Of a stretch of 64,000 nt of DNA, positions 1-11,600 are shown in pieces; position 1 is the stretch's first letter; the number at the start of each line of letters is the position of its first letter. Below the pieces are notes generated by a model. That model was not told where the DNA came from. It did not search any database and was given only the letters and a program-made list of their open reading frames with translations. Made by a program: the position numbers and the translations under genes. The stretch is from Acheta domesticus (taxonomy: Eukaryota; Arthropoda; Insecta; Orthoptera; Gryllidae): positions 1 to 64,000 of the forward strand of contig JAHLJT010000716.1 in NCBI GenBank assembly GCA_031308135.1, in the 5' to 3' direction.

Positions 1-360
1 TAATATAAGTTGTGAAAAATAGTACCTTTGAGAACACCTGTGTTCCATTTAAACATTTTACACTGGAAAATTGTACGCATTGGAAATTTCTTAGCTACAA
101 ACTCAGTATCTTTCAAGTTTATTCAAAGGGACGTTTGTTACTTTCTTAATAGCTCGTTTTAAGAAAATTACATCGAATCGTAACCTTTTAAGATTTTATT
201 TTTTCTTACTAATTTAACTTATCTCTTTTAAACAGGTTGGTTATTCAAAAATAGTTAATAAAATATTTAACTTGACGTGAAGATTTCCACAAATAAAAAT
301 TAACATTTGCTATGTATATCTCGCATTTTGCGATTTATGTATAAAGAATTCGATAAAAAT
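1..360. other. AT-rich DNA without recognisable features
   Basis: No open frame of useful length, no inverted repeat and no known TE motif was seen here. Confidence 0.5.
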
Positions 361-1085
361 GCCAATTGCCTTGCCCCATGACCGGCTGGCGCGTGGGTCT
401 GTCAGCGTCCGTTTTGCCTGCGTTAAATTACCTGATCCCCTCCACGATAGCGAGCATGCGACGCCGACGTCCAATCACCCAAAAAATGCTCCGCCCCTTT
501 TGAGATAACGAGGAGGAAAATCTTCAAGGGGAGGAAGGGTAGTGTCCTGTCAAAATCTTGGCGCAAAAGCCATGATAAGAGCCGCTTTGCCAGGCTTCCG
601 GGATTTGGTCAATGCCCAGACGTGGTTGTCAGCTGTGGAAAGGCAGATTGGCGCATTAGGGTATCGCCCAGAATTTGTGTCATCGACTGAACATACAAAG
701 CTTTCTTTAGTACAAGGTACCCAGGAAAAATAGATTTTTTACCCAAATAACCATAACGAAATATCAGCTTTTAAAAACACAGCAAGCCACAAGTTTTAAG
801 TTTTAATCACCTTGAGTATACAAACCACAGCGGCCACCAGGCACACACATGGGCAGACCGTTTGGTACGCGGAAGCCTGCTCTCGAGAAATTGAATCGGA
901 GCTCGCGATTACAGACACGGTGTAAGAATATAGATTACACCGGATACAACGCTCCTCCGGTTAATCTCCGGTTGAACCGACGACGGGGGGGAAAAATGTA
1001 ATCGAGAAACCGGAGGTCCGGCTCCATTAGTCCACGTGGCGGGATCCTCTCCATTGTGGCGCAATGATGTTTCTGGACGGATAAT
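361..1085. other. GC-richer segment, unrecognised
   Basis: GC content is visibly higher than in the flanks, with CpG-containing stretches near 385-500 and 830-1060. A 63-codon frame at 542-733 (+) and a 68-codon frame at 909-1115 (-) are open but resemble no protein I recognise. It may be part of a decayed transposon or a 5' region. No function is assigned. Confidence 0.4.
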
Positions 1086-1091
1086 AAAAAG

Positions 1092-1245
1092 TATTTTTGT
1101 ATTTTGAAAATACAAAAATATTATCAGAAATTATTTTCGATACAAAATACAAAATACAAGGTTAAATATGTATTTTCGATACAAAATACAATTACAAAAA
1201 GTACCGAAAATACAGTATTAAATACAAGTATATTTTCGATACTGC
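1092..1245. repeat. Degenerate TATTTTCGATAC/ATACAAAATAC repeat with hairpin
   Basis: Short words such as TATTTTCGATACAAAATAC recur several times. At the left edge is a perfect 14 bp inverted repeat, 1092-1105 against 1107-1120, with a one-base spacer. The right edge ends in CGATACTGCCCAACTCTG, which resembles the edge of a repeat common in arthropod genomes. Whether this is a MITE remnant or low-complexity sequence is not clear. Confidence 0.6.
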
Positions 1246-1309
1246 CCAACTCTGAACAGATGTAGTACAGACCACTTAGTTTCGGAAAAACACTGTCTCA
1301 AGATACTTA

Positions 1310-2509
1310 ATCCTTCAGCTCTTTGTCTATTTCTTTAATAAATTCATTGAGGTCCCACTTAATGTGCAGAGTTGGAAAGCCTGGATCGTTACCTTGGAGA
1401 GTACCTTGCTGGATCGATCAGCGGCTTATACTTGAACATTGTTGGCACCGGGCTTAAATGACTCTCTGGAGGCCACTCCTTTTGTGAGAAATTTTTCCTG
1501 TAGCTCTTGAGTCCCAAGACACAAAAAATAAAAGTGTTTGTAAATTCCGCCTTCCAGACATTAGTTCTGCGTCCTAACATTGAGATTAAATATTGAAAAT
1601 ACGTTTACATGCCACAAATTTTGCAACCATGATCTTTGTATTTGATACGATTTAAAATGAGTGCGAAATCCTCGTAAGTATCATTCACTGGAACAGTGTG
1701 TGCCACAAGCAGCTTATTTCCATTATGAAGCAAAACTGCTTTCAGACTGCACTTCGATGTATCTATGAAAAGACCACCAATCAGATGGATTACGTTGGAT
1801 TCGTAACTCATTATCCATGCCATTGATGTCCGCAAAGCGAATCTTCCATTCTGTAATATTCTGAAAAAGGCTCGTTCCTTTTCCGTGCTGATTGTTAAGT
1901 AGTTCCGGGAGCCAGTAAATTCCATTCTTTGAGTCTAGCACCCAAGAATTAAGCTTTCTCTTTCGAAAGTTGTAAGTCTCATGCTTAAATCGTTCAATTC
2001 ATGTTGAAGGATGAAATAAGTCCATCTTTGGAAGGGACAATCTCTCAGATCTTCATCTGCAGATACTGAGTTAGTGTCCTCATCAGTTCCTGTAGTACTG
2101 CAATATCATAGTTTCCCAGTCGTTCGGAGGAGTAGGTGCAGGTAAATTTTCTCCATGAGGCAACTGGTCTGAGCGCGGATTGCAAGGTTGAATATTCGAT
2201 GGCACACTGTAACAAGAAGAAATCTTGTTACTTCCTGCTGTATTCGTCGTACAGAAAACAAAACGCCTTAGTGATTCCGGGGTTCTTCCATATCATCGAA
2301 ACAGCAAAAGGCATCCTTTCCTTGGATCCTTTAAGCCAGGTCTTCAACCCAGCTTTTATACTGATCCAATCTTTACCGTCAAAATAAGAAATAATATAAT
2401 TTCCTGACGACATCATTCATCGATCTAATCTGAGACAACCATAACGCGTCACAGATGTAACAAAATCAGCCGGTGAGTTTTTACAACCTCTGCGGGAAGA
2501 ACTCGACAT
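1310..2509 (-). pseudogene. Decayed gene of the arthropod MSSS..CKN-P repeated protein family
   Basis: This is read on the minus strand from an ATG at 2509. The start reads MSSSSRRGCKNSPADF and stops within about 30 codons. Matches to one protein family then follow in order, in shifting frames: a W-K-RMPFA--MIW segment near 2300-2360, a SALRPV segment near 2160, an ELNDL segment near 2000, LFIDTSKCSLKAVLLHNGNK at about 1690-1790, a KICG segment at 1605-1620, WDSRA at about 1515-1530, KEWPPE near 1470, PLIDPAR near 1420, and PTLHIKWDL near 1360. The motif order is what I recall for this family, which recurs in insects and Hydra, is often annotated as uncharacterised and behaves like a transposon or multicopy gene. 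Several frameshifts and stops make it non-functional. Family membership is from memory; no function is known to me. Confidence 0.75.
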
Positions 2510-2629
2510 TTTGCGTAGGAAAGCGAAACTTAGAACCACAAAAACAACTATGAAATCACTGTAGGATAACAGTAAAACATTTCCGAAAATACGGGGACAA
2601 TAACTGAGTTACTGAGTAAAACTCGTAAG

Positions 2630-2750
2630 TCGAATCCCACGACAAACATTTTTGTACTTCAGAGATTACTTACTGCAATACATACTCGTAAGAGTAATAC
2701 TGAGCCACGCAACAACGGCACTTCTTACTTTACCAACTGAGTGAAATACT
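2630..2750 (-). repeat. Possible decayed tRNA-derived SINE
   Basis: On the minus strand an A-box-like CACTCAGTTGGTAAAG (about 2745) is followed by a second A-box-like GTGGCTCAGT and then a B-box-like GGGATTCGAC (about 2645). The spacing is loose and no cloverleaf closes well, so this is a weak call. Confidence 0.25.
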
Positions 2751-4171
2751 ATTTATTTCTCACTCTAGGAACATTGTGGAAATGGTACTTTGATGACAAC
2801 TGAAGCCAAAATGGAAAAACTGACAACTACGCGTTACACAAAAAATACGAGCTAATCTAGAAAAACGGCTGTCAATTTCGAATGCAGCATCCTGAAATTA
2901 ATCGGAATTAGTGGTGTTCCTTTTTGTAACTAAACTGACGTCGGCCTGTGTTATAATTGCTTGTAGGACTTATAATATAATTCGCTTTGCTACGATGTAA
3001 TCACAAATTTAGTGTTGTGCAAAACGCAAAATTTTGATACTGAATTGTATTTGTTTGATGGTGACAGCAATAAACTATTTTTTATTAACTAATGAATAAG
3101 ACGGTACACTCAAAGCAAAAACATATTTTTCAAAAAAAATTATGATTATTTTCTGTTCTAATTTCTGACAGAGTGTAGAGTCGTTTACGAGATCGTATAA
3201 AAATATAAAGCCCTTTGCATTCTATTTAACCAACGCAATACCCATGATTATCGTATGATTGTCCGTAACATATCGTCACAGAAGTTTGCTCGTTGATCTC
3301 TTTTATTCAGTTTCATAATGGGGGAAATGGTCACAAATGTGCTATTAAACATTATCCTTCTTGGAATTGCCACATATTCTATTTTTAGGTCAATCTTGAT
3401 GTGAGAGATTGCCCTCATGATTTTGCTCATTTTTCTAGATTTGGAGATTATAACATTCCTAGTGAAGAATCAATTATTAAATTGCAATTTTGTGTTAGAA
3501 TTAAATAATATTCTTTTCTTATATATAAGCATCGTCTCCTCATTATTTCAGTAGTATACCTTGGGTTCCGGCTCTCACACGCATTCAATCTTTATAAATG
3601 GAGGGCTCTAAAGAAGAGAATTTCACGGAGACTTGACGAATTCCACTTTGACTTTAAAAATATGAATGATTTCTTTAAAAAAACGGATCGAAATATTCAT
3701 GTAAAATGCTACCCGCATTACATGTCAACTTATATCGGCAAATAACTCATAAACAAAGCGTTTTAGACCTTAAAAAGTAAATTTTTGAGGCCAAACGTTT
3801 GCTCAAAGAAACGTTTTTCACGCCGTAATCTACAAGATCAGACATTCTCCGATCCATTCAATTAACATTTCGGTTCCATTGCTTCAATACTATCAAGGCC
3901 ACCTCAATATTTCAACCCATCCTGCTGGTAGCAATTTTTGTGGCGACACGCTTAGAAGGCTTAGATTGACATTAGATCTTTATTTACGCTTTCTGTTAAC
4001 ACCGTAGTTTGTGCAGTCTGACGAGGTTTATTTGCATAATCATTAATTCAAGATTTGCTCTTCCAGCAACAACTAGATGTACTAATAGTTGCTGATATCA
4101 ATAACCTATGAAGATGTTTCTTATGAGTGTAGTGAAACTATTCAATTAACGTTTTTTCATGGTCTATAAGT
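2751..4171. other. AT-rich intergenic DNA, no supported feature
   Basis: Only short chance frames occur (for example 60 codons at 3248-3430, minus). I see no TIR, hairpin or TE protein match here. Confidence 0.5.
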
Positions 4172-4491
4172 GCATGTACAGTTGCCGACACATAGAATGG
4201 GTAACGGCCAAATTCAGAAGTGCCCGTCTTTATGCGCATTCTGGCACACTGTACGAACGATAACGCCATCTGGTTCTTTCATAGTTAACTATTACAAAAG
4301 AACATTCGGAACCAACTGCCAACGACTGAGAAGCTGATAGGCTAGATTTCCCGCAATCATGATCTCTAGTTTGAACGTTCTCTATGATACGCGTGTTTAT
4401 CCGAATGATTGAGAGTTTTAGCGTAGAAGGCACAGGGGGCGGGGATAGTCTCCATCGCGTCGTCATGCAAGCCATTCGATCGTCTACAAGA

Positions 4492-4541
4492 AATATAAGA
4501 TAATATCAATATAAGATAATATCAATAAAGATAATATCATA
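4492..4541. repeat. Short tandem repeat private to the left arm
   Basis: About three copies of a 16-17 bp word (ATATAAGATAATATCA) occur here. The matching place in the right arm (about 14300-14325) has a single copy, so the expansion or contraction happened after the arms formed. Confidence 0.7.
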
Positions 4542-5419
4542 CAATACGACATAAAAAGTTCAGCACATGCAGTAGAATTAGTGGATTTGAAAAGGAAATT
4601 TGGAAATTTTTAATTCTGATTTACTTGCAAAAAAATCAATTGAATATCCCCTCTTTTAACACAAAACAACTTAAGTACGTGAATGAATATTACGGATCCG
4701 AGACGAAGAAATGAAGTGTGCGAAGGCGGCTCCAGGATCGGAAAAATAATTGGGAGTGGGAAGTTTTGGCAAAGTAAATAGTGTTCAAATATCAGTGTTT
4801 ACGAAATTTAAGGTTTTTGCAATAATTAAACTAAGTATTCAGTAATAATTTTGCATCGCTTGTCAAAATTGTTAGTTTGCAATATTCACCTCAAAGACAA
4901 TTTGAGGCCACTTCCTCCGTGCAGCGCACGTTGCGGAATTGTTTATAAAATTGTTAATTGTTGAAAAATTGTTAATTTGCAGTTTTCGGTTCTGGAATAT
5001 AAGGGACCCCTTTCCTCTTCAGAACTGCAAAATTTGGAAATTGTTCATAAATTTACAAATTTTGCGAAATTATTTTATTGTCTTTTCTAAACTGCCTTTG
5101 AAGGAGATGCAAAATTCCGCAATCCAATCGGCGCTACCGCCTTTCGTTTTCGAGATATGTAATTGTTTCTAAGAATTTAGCATGTCATGACAACTCCCAT
5201 TTCTTTGGAAGACAATGGCAGTTCTCTCACAAATCTACCCTTCAAGCCGTTTTCCAAATGCAACGTGTATTGAGCGACACTCTTTTCTCATGCGACCCTG
5301 ACACCAGAATGGTATACCTTCAGAACGCAAGTCGATTGCTTTGCAAGTCAAAATCATGGAAACATGAGTTGTTACAAATGTTCCCTAAATACGTAAATGC
5401 CAAGAAGGTCATCTTTTGG

Positions 5420-6298
5420 CAGGCCTCTCCAAGATTTCTGCTCCGCTCATGCTCAGGAGCACCAAGTTCGCTTCGACAGATGACGAAGCGCGCTTCGGTC
5501 CGGTTGTTTACGCCACCGCCCAACGGGAGTCCCCCGGCTGCCAATTACTCACTCCTACCGTAAAACTTTTCTCGCGGACCGGCCACACTAGCTCGTTTCG
5601 AATAGATCAAACACGACAATGTTTTATTTCGGGCCTAGTTCATGTAAAATCAAATAGGATTTTAATTTAATTTTATTTCAGTAAGTTTCCTTGCTATTTT
5701 CTAGTTTGAAACATAATTAAGGAGCAAAAAGAAATATCCTGGATAAGTATGTTCAGTTAAAACAAATAAAAGCAATTTCATTGTAACAATTTTAATTGTG
5801 GATTTTTTGTTTACAATTCGTTCGCTGTGGGTCACAAAATTCCTTGTCGCCATCAAACGCAAGGAATTGCGAAGTCTCTCGTCGCTCAAACACCCTCGAA
5901 ACTTCGATTTTGTTAACTGCTTATGAAAAGAAGCTCTCATTTACACACGTGGACCCAAACATAGAAATTACTTTGGCTGCTTTCATATGTAGTTTTGAGA
6001 ACTTATATGTGGAAAATATTCATAATACTCCAAAGAGTTCGCCGTTCGAAATCTTTCTGTCTTTTAGATAGATGGTCAGAAAATAAGTCCTGTAGAACCA
6101 CTATGAAAGAAAATGTCAATACTCTTCGATGTCGCCATTGAGATAAAGCGCAGCAGCTAGCCAGCAGCAGGTTGTCCGTTTTCTTATCGCACAGACTGAA
6201 GGAATGCCCCACTCCCCCGGTGACTAACTTGCGCCGGCGCGCTGCGTGGGGCACGGGCGGAGCAAAATTGCACCGAAGCACGGTTTTGGACAGGCCTG
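5420..6298. mobile_element. hAT-type non-autonomous element (879 bp)
   Basis: The ends are inverted: CAGGCCTCTCCAAG at 5420 and, reading inward from 6298, CAGGCCTGTCCAAA. A subterminal match follows (TGCTCCGCTCATGC against TGCTCCGCCCGTGC). Flanking 8 bp repeats are TCTTTTGG (5412-5419) and TCTTATGG (6299-6306), one mismatch apart. The paralogous right arm has the unoccupied site (TCTTATGA on the reverse strand at about 13430). A CAGG...CCAA terminus with an 8 bp TSD is typical of the hAT superfamily. The ends are CpG-rich and the interior is AT-rich with no transposase match, so it is non-autonomous. Confidence 0.88.
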
Positions 6299-6490
6299 TC
6301 TTATGGGAACGCACAAATTCTCAGAGCATATGAAAGAATCAGTCATTTCAACAGCGAAGCTACTACCTTATAATAGTAATAACATCCACAATTTCTTTAA
6401 TTTATTGTTATTTAGATGCAGCCCGTGTCTCATAAAAGCTAACATTAATACTGTTATTTAAACTAATAATATCCATATTTAGGATAAATA

Positions 6491-7670
6491 AGTTTCTTTT
6501 TAAATTTGTTTTGCGTTCGTAACGCATCTACAAGCCCTTCTGGGGCATTGAGCGCTTGGTATGATCCTCCTTAAAATCCTGTTTTTAATGTAGTCATTCA
6601 TCGTCAGTCATTTTCATGTATCCTTTCGGCCACGGCATTTTCACATCTCTTTTTAATCGTTTGTAGAGAATCATGTGAAGTATTATTATATTATTGAATT
6701 GAGTTTTATTGAATTTGAAATGACTGCTTGGATATTTTGGAGTTTAATGAACGAAATATAGCGACCTGAATTTATCGCTATGAAAAGTAAACGAAAAATG
6801 TGACAAATATCAGTATATCATCAACATTTGTGAAAAATCTTACGAATATCGGAATTAAATGAAGTTCTACACATGCATTGAAAATAATTCACATATAAAA
6901 TGTATAGTGACGACTTCTACTTCCACTCAAACAATACCATTTTTAAACTCAGAAAATTCCCCAACTTAAAGAAGCACACTCATTCACAGAAAAATATCAT
7001 TTATTGCCCACCTTTTCACATATTCAATAATCCGATACACCCCACTTCCGTATAGTCTCATTTCTGTCCAAACAGACATGTGTCAAGAAATCGAAAATTC
7101 CTTCCGAAGATATCAAAACATTCTAAAACAGAAATTGTAACGAATAGAATCGCTGTTAAGTCATAAAATTATACTATGGAACGCGAATGGATTAATACGA
7201 CACCACAGAGAAGTAATAACTACTCGTATATTGAATATTTTTCGTAGATTCAAAACTAAAACATAGTTCGTGACAAACAGGACTTTATACAGAGACGTTG
7301 GCATAATTCCACTGGATGACCATATCACCACAAGAAGCCAAATATATTAGAAGAAATTGTGCCAGCACACGAATCACCATCCAATTAATCTACTAGTACG
7401 TCAACGCATACGCAGGGTGCACACGAAAAAAAATACTTATGAAACCTACAAAAAATGTAATAGTAGTGATTTATTTCTGATACTTTGTTGTACAGTATAC
7501 CATTTGATGAATGTTCAAAAATGAACTGATTATAAATTTGCAGACGAGAAATAATTTTAAAAATACAAAAATTAATTTGAGATTTCCTCTATGAGACGTC
7601 TTTCATCGTTCCTATTCATTCGCTCAGAATATTACAATCAATTTCGAGATTCCAATGGAAGTGCACGTTT
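6491..7670. other. Spacer of the inverted repeat, no gene seen
   Basis: AT-rich sequence inside the inverted repeat. No frame over about 60 codons resembles a protein and no terminal repeats are evident. Confidence 0.5.
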
Positions 7671-7674
7671 TGGG

Positions 7675-8385
7675 GTCATCTGATACGAAAACTGTTTTTT
7701 TTCTGGAAACGTCCGTCCATCGGTCCACTTGTCGTTCTGTGAACACACTAGTGCCTAAACTATTCGTAGAATGTTTGCTAAAAACATTGCATTATTGATG
7801 TGGCCCGACTCGAGATCCTGCAATTTGAAAATAATTCTTTAAATATTGTAGTGATTTAGTTGACGCGATTTTTTCTTCACGTGAAATTTAGTTCTTGACA
7901 ATCAGTTCTTTATAAAATATCATGTAAACTTTTCTGAATATATTACTTGTTTTTTGCACAATCTTGATTGAAATATGAGCGACATTAAATAATATTAAAT
8001 TTAAGATCTTCTCAAAACTGCATCAATATTGTGTTCTTGAATCGTTTTGCATGGATAGTGCTATATTCACTGAGTAAAATGAAATGAACTTAATTTTAAT
8101 TTAATATTCTTCACTTAGGCGTTCTTTACGCTATTCGAGGCCAAAGTTTAATCAAATTTTTGGAGTCATTTGAGAAACTTTTAAAATATTCACAAAGAAC
8201 TTCCAAAATCAAAAATGTTTCTGGCAAACTCAGAGGGCCTCGAAATCATTTAAATCGATCGCGGAATATAAATTTTGAAGAAAATCGGAAGTAACAGTTT
8301 AGGCTCTAGCATTAACCAAGATGGACGAACGGACAGACACACAGACAGACTGACATTTTGCCGTCGAAATTATTTTTTATTGTTA
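7675..8385. repeat. FamA fragments in foldback arrangement
   Basis: At 7675-7900 the sequence matches FamA in minus sense (GAAACGTCCGTCC, then TGAACACACTAGTGCCTAAAC). At about 8130-8385 it matches FamA in plus sense (TTTGGAGTCATTTGAGAAAC, then GGACGAACGGACAGACAC and TTTTGCCGTC). The two halves point in opposite directions, which gives a foldback of about 0.7 kb. Both are strongly diverged from the array copies. Confidence 0.65.
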
Positions 8386-8451
8386 TATGTGTTAATATTT
8401 TAATGTTTAATACATGACTCAAAAAAAGGAATCATTTCAGCAATTATTGAA

Positions 8452-8585
8452 AAATTAAAAAAAATTATGTTACGTAACAATTAATATCCCCTTACCGCCA
8501 TGTAACGCAGAGTAACACAGGCTCAGACCCCCTCCCCCTTTACCGTTTCGTAATTTATGGACGTTCCCTTACACAACGTGTTAGA
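8452..8585. repeat. GTTACGTAAC / GTAACGC ... CCCCCTCCCCC dispersed motif
   Basis: The motifs occur in the order GTTACGTAACAATTA, CATGTAACGCAGAGTAACAC, GACCCCCTCCCCC and CGTAATTTATGGACG. I recall this arrangement from repeats in many arthropod genomes, but cannot assign a TE class. The block resembles a TE end rather than a gene. Confidence 0.45.
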
Positions 8586-10325
8586 AGAAATAATTTGCTA
8601 TATTCTCGTAAACAAACACGATTTACTCAGTTTTTCGTTAACAGGACTTGGCAATAAGAGTTTTTTGACGAAAATTCACCGATATACGATTACAAAACTT
8701 CTCTTGTAACGAAGTAAGTATGAAAAAGTAAAAATATGTTACAGGCACCAATAAATAGTTGCTGTGAAGAGGGTGAAAAAAAACGAAAACCTAATTCAGA
8801 CTAAAAGTATTAAGAGACTAACAAACACGAGAAAATCGTGCTATTTTGGAGTATAACTAGAAAAGTTAGCTTTTATCTCAGAAATAGGAATTTATATAAC
8901 AAGTAAAGCTGGAAAAATAGCGAGTTGCTGTAATTTCAAACTGCGATACTGCGAGTATTAAACTTTTTATTTCTAAAAAGCAAAATTTTAGCGTCTCTGA
9001 AGTAGACCGGTCTTTCACTAATGAGATAATTAACTCTTATGTGGCTTTGCTATTCTGAGAATGAATGAATAGAAGAATGAATAGGAAATACGAATATTTC
9101 AGTTTGCTTTGGCGTGAGTGAAAATATTGATTTTTCCTTGGCAACGCTGTATAGCCCCTTATCTGATTTCACCCGGAGTCGAAAGTGCTTCCCCAGGAAA
9201 ATTGGCAAGTCAGTGCTAGCTTGAGGCTTATGAGAGAAAATCGATAATCCCTCTAAAGAAAGATGATTTTATTCAACTCTTTTCTGAACTATAATAATCG
9301 AATCAAGCAAAGATATATCACTAACATTGTCGCCCGGTGTATAAGTGGAAGCAGTCATTTTTGCGTTAATTTTTGGTAAAAATATTTTCTGGATATCAAA
9401 AAAATTTCTATTCATTTTTTTACTCAAAATCTGTATTATCTTTGTTGTCTTTTAAAAAACAGAAGACACAAAATATATTTCTGCATACATTTGAAATCAA
9501 TGTCCAAAAACATTTCCACCTTCAAAAATTTTTCGACAAATTGAATTTTGAAATTTATTTTATTTTACTTTAAAGCTATGAAATTTCAACACACAACTAA
9601 AAGATGTCCCATAAATATTCATCAGAACTACCTTCTGGAAAACTTGTTAATTTCAAAGTAGAGATTGCAAATTCGAAGTATTGACACAGTAAGAATAATT
9701 GTAATTGCTGATCACCAGCAATTCCTATCATCTTTATTCACATTCTCTATGAAAAGCGTTTGTGAGACAGTGCATTCATTATATAGAAATTATTTTGAAA
9801 TTAATAGAAATTATTTTGTTTCTTTCTAAGTAAAGGAGACAAACAATATACATAGTAGGAGTATAACTCATATCAAGGCAAAAGAGGAAAAGTCAAGAGG
9901 GGTTTTAGTGAATTACTCACAGACACAAAAAACGTCCTATTTCTTGTCGATATATCGCTAAAATTCTGCAAGATTTCTTAAGACGTACGATTACAAGATT
10001 ACTAAAAGACTCTCTTTCCGAAGTATGTAACTTCGAGGTATCCGAAGTATTAAGACCGCAATTCCATTGTCCTTTTTGTATTCTAAGACATACAAACTGT
10101 TTTGTTTGTGGAAAACAGAAAATAACAGTACAATATTTTAAAATTCATTATGTTTCCGATTTAAAATCGGTGTTATTTATTTTACTACAATAAAATCGTG
10201 TTATTTCAATGCCGCACGTCAATTACAATTTTTTTAGAATTCCTTGTTCGCTATCACGAATTTTGCCCGTTTCATGCATAACATTGTCAAGACAAAAGTA
10301 TAATTTTGTAAATTAGTGGATTTTT
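8586..10325. other. AT-rich spacer DNA, no supported feature
   Basis: Only a 66-codon low-complexity frame (9373-9573) is open. No repeat ends or conserved protein motifs were recognised. Confidence 0.5.
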
Positions 10326-10350
10326 ACTTTCCCGTATACATACGTATATA
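10326..10350 (-). repeat. Solo FamA terminal hairpin arm
   Basis: ACTTTCCCGTATACATACG followed by TATATACG matches only the last 25 bp of FamA (minus sense); the rest of the element is absent. A second terminus starts 614 bp further on, at 10940. It may be a truncated copy or the left relic of a nested insertion. Confidence 0.55.
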
Positions 10351-10362
10351 CGAAGCGTGAAT

Positions 10363-10939
10363 GAGTTCCATTTTTCTCTCCCCACACAGCAATGTCCTGA
10401 CATTGCTATTGTAATACATATCTTTGATTGTTTCTTTTTTTGTTTTTTTTCACGTATTGTTCTTTATTATATGGTGTCTTGGATGCAGTCGTGTGTTGTT
10501 TAGCGTTGATTGCTTTTTGTCCATGAACTTTTTCTTAGTTTTTTGAGTTTTTTTTCATGGTGTTGTCCCAATACTCCCATTTTAAATTTATTTCTATTTT
10601 TTATAGCCGATCTTCATTATTTCCCCCTCTTCTCTTTCTTGTATTGCTACTTGCCAGAGTGCAGCATAGATCACTCTTTCCTGTCTTGTGAGAACATTTT
10701 CTATGTAAGTGTCTTTATCTTTAATTTATTCTTGTTCTCCGTGATTGACATTTTATCTCATTATTCTTCCTGTTTTATTTTCTCCAATAAAGAATGGCAT
10801 CAACAAAGTTTATATTCCCAACTACGGTTTCCAGGATGTTTTTTGTTTTTTCTCTTTGTATGTGGCTGGGTTTCCTTGTCGTGAATCCTTTTCATTTTCA
10901 TCACTATGTTATTTCTTTTCTCCTTTTTTTATTATTTTT
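10363..10939. other. T-rich low-complexity segment
   Basis: The plus strand is very rich in T from about 10430 to 10935. This gives open frames full of Phe, Leu and Ser (124 codons at 10510-10884) with no protein character. No feature is assigned. Confidence 0.5.
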
Positions 10940-11600
10940 ACTTTCCCGTATACGTACGTATATACAAATTATATATGTAGTGTAGGGAAAGTTATGTAAT
11001 GCTGCACGAGAAAACGGCGGATTTTCTGGAAAAAAAGTCATTTTTAGGCCACGATCACGAAAAAGTGGATAAATCCTGAGATAAATTAAGGAAAAAAATC
11101 CTCTAACACGTAGTTTATCCAGAATACATGTGTTGTGGGTCCTTGATACCGAAAAACCAATTGACGGCAAAACGTCCGTCTGTCCGGTGTATGTGAACAA
11201 CACTAGCGCCTAAGCCATGCGTAGGATTTTTCCAAATTGAAGAAACCCCTGTCCATTTGGCTTGCGTTGCCCTGCGATTTTGAAAAGCATTCATTAATTT
11301 TTGGGGGTACTTTACATGAAGCCTCCGAACATTTTCAAAATTTTCTCAAAAACGGATCAAAATTTTTAATCGAAAATTATGATATAGGATTAGGTTTAAC
11401 TTATGTAATATTCTTAATATCACATTTTTCTATTTTAAATGGCCTGAAAAAATTGAGAAAATGTTAAATAAAATAATGTCAGCCATGGATGACAGCTGGA
11501 AAGTAGGTGATATAAAACCAAAAAACTAGTCTAGATTAAAAAAATCAGAAGAGATCTAGTACGAGAAACTCTGTGACATTCTGTTGCAAACACTAGTTTC
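10940..11600 (-). repeat. FamA copy, about 660 bp
   Basis: In minus sense it begins with the terminal hairpin (10940-10992, containing TATACGTACGTATA) and continues with GGGAAAGTTATGTAATGCTG, the ACGTCCGTCTGTCCGG block and the GATTTTGAAAAG block. It finishes at a degenerate 5' module (CAGCCATGGATGACAGCTGG at about 11483, then CACTAGTTT near 11592). It is shorter than the plus copy at 25265-27070 because the internal region is missing. Confidence 0.75.

Larger units (their letters stand above)
4172..6490 (+). repeat. Left arm of a 10.5 kb inverted repeat
   Basis: From about 4172 this arm matches the reverse complement of 14650-13222. Clear anchors are GGGTAACGGCCAAATTC (4199) against 14610, the block with ATGATACGCGTGTTTATCC (4383) against 14420, the stretch near 4690-4740 against 14100-14150, and the inner end near 6300-6490 against 13222-13425. 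By eye the arms differ at roughly 4-5% of positions, plus indels. Subtracting the 879 bp insertion at 5420 and one 8 bp TSD leaves about 1432 bp, which fits the 1429 bp right arm. No target-site duplication was found outside the arms. It could be a long-TIR or foldback element, or an inverted duplication. Confidence 0.85.

Noticed and set aside
10510..10884. 124-codon plus-strand ORF rich in Phe, Leu and Ser
   Set aside because: It lies in a T-rich low-complexity stretch, where stops are rare on that strand; no protein character.
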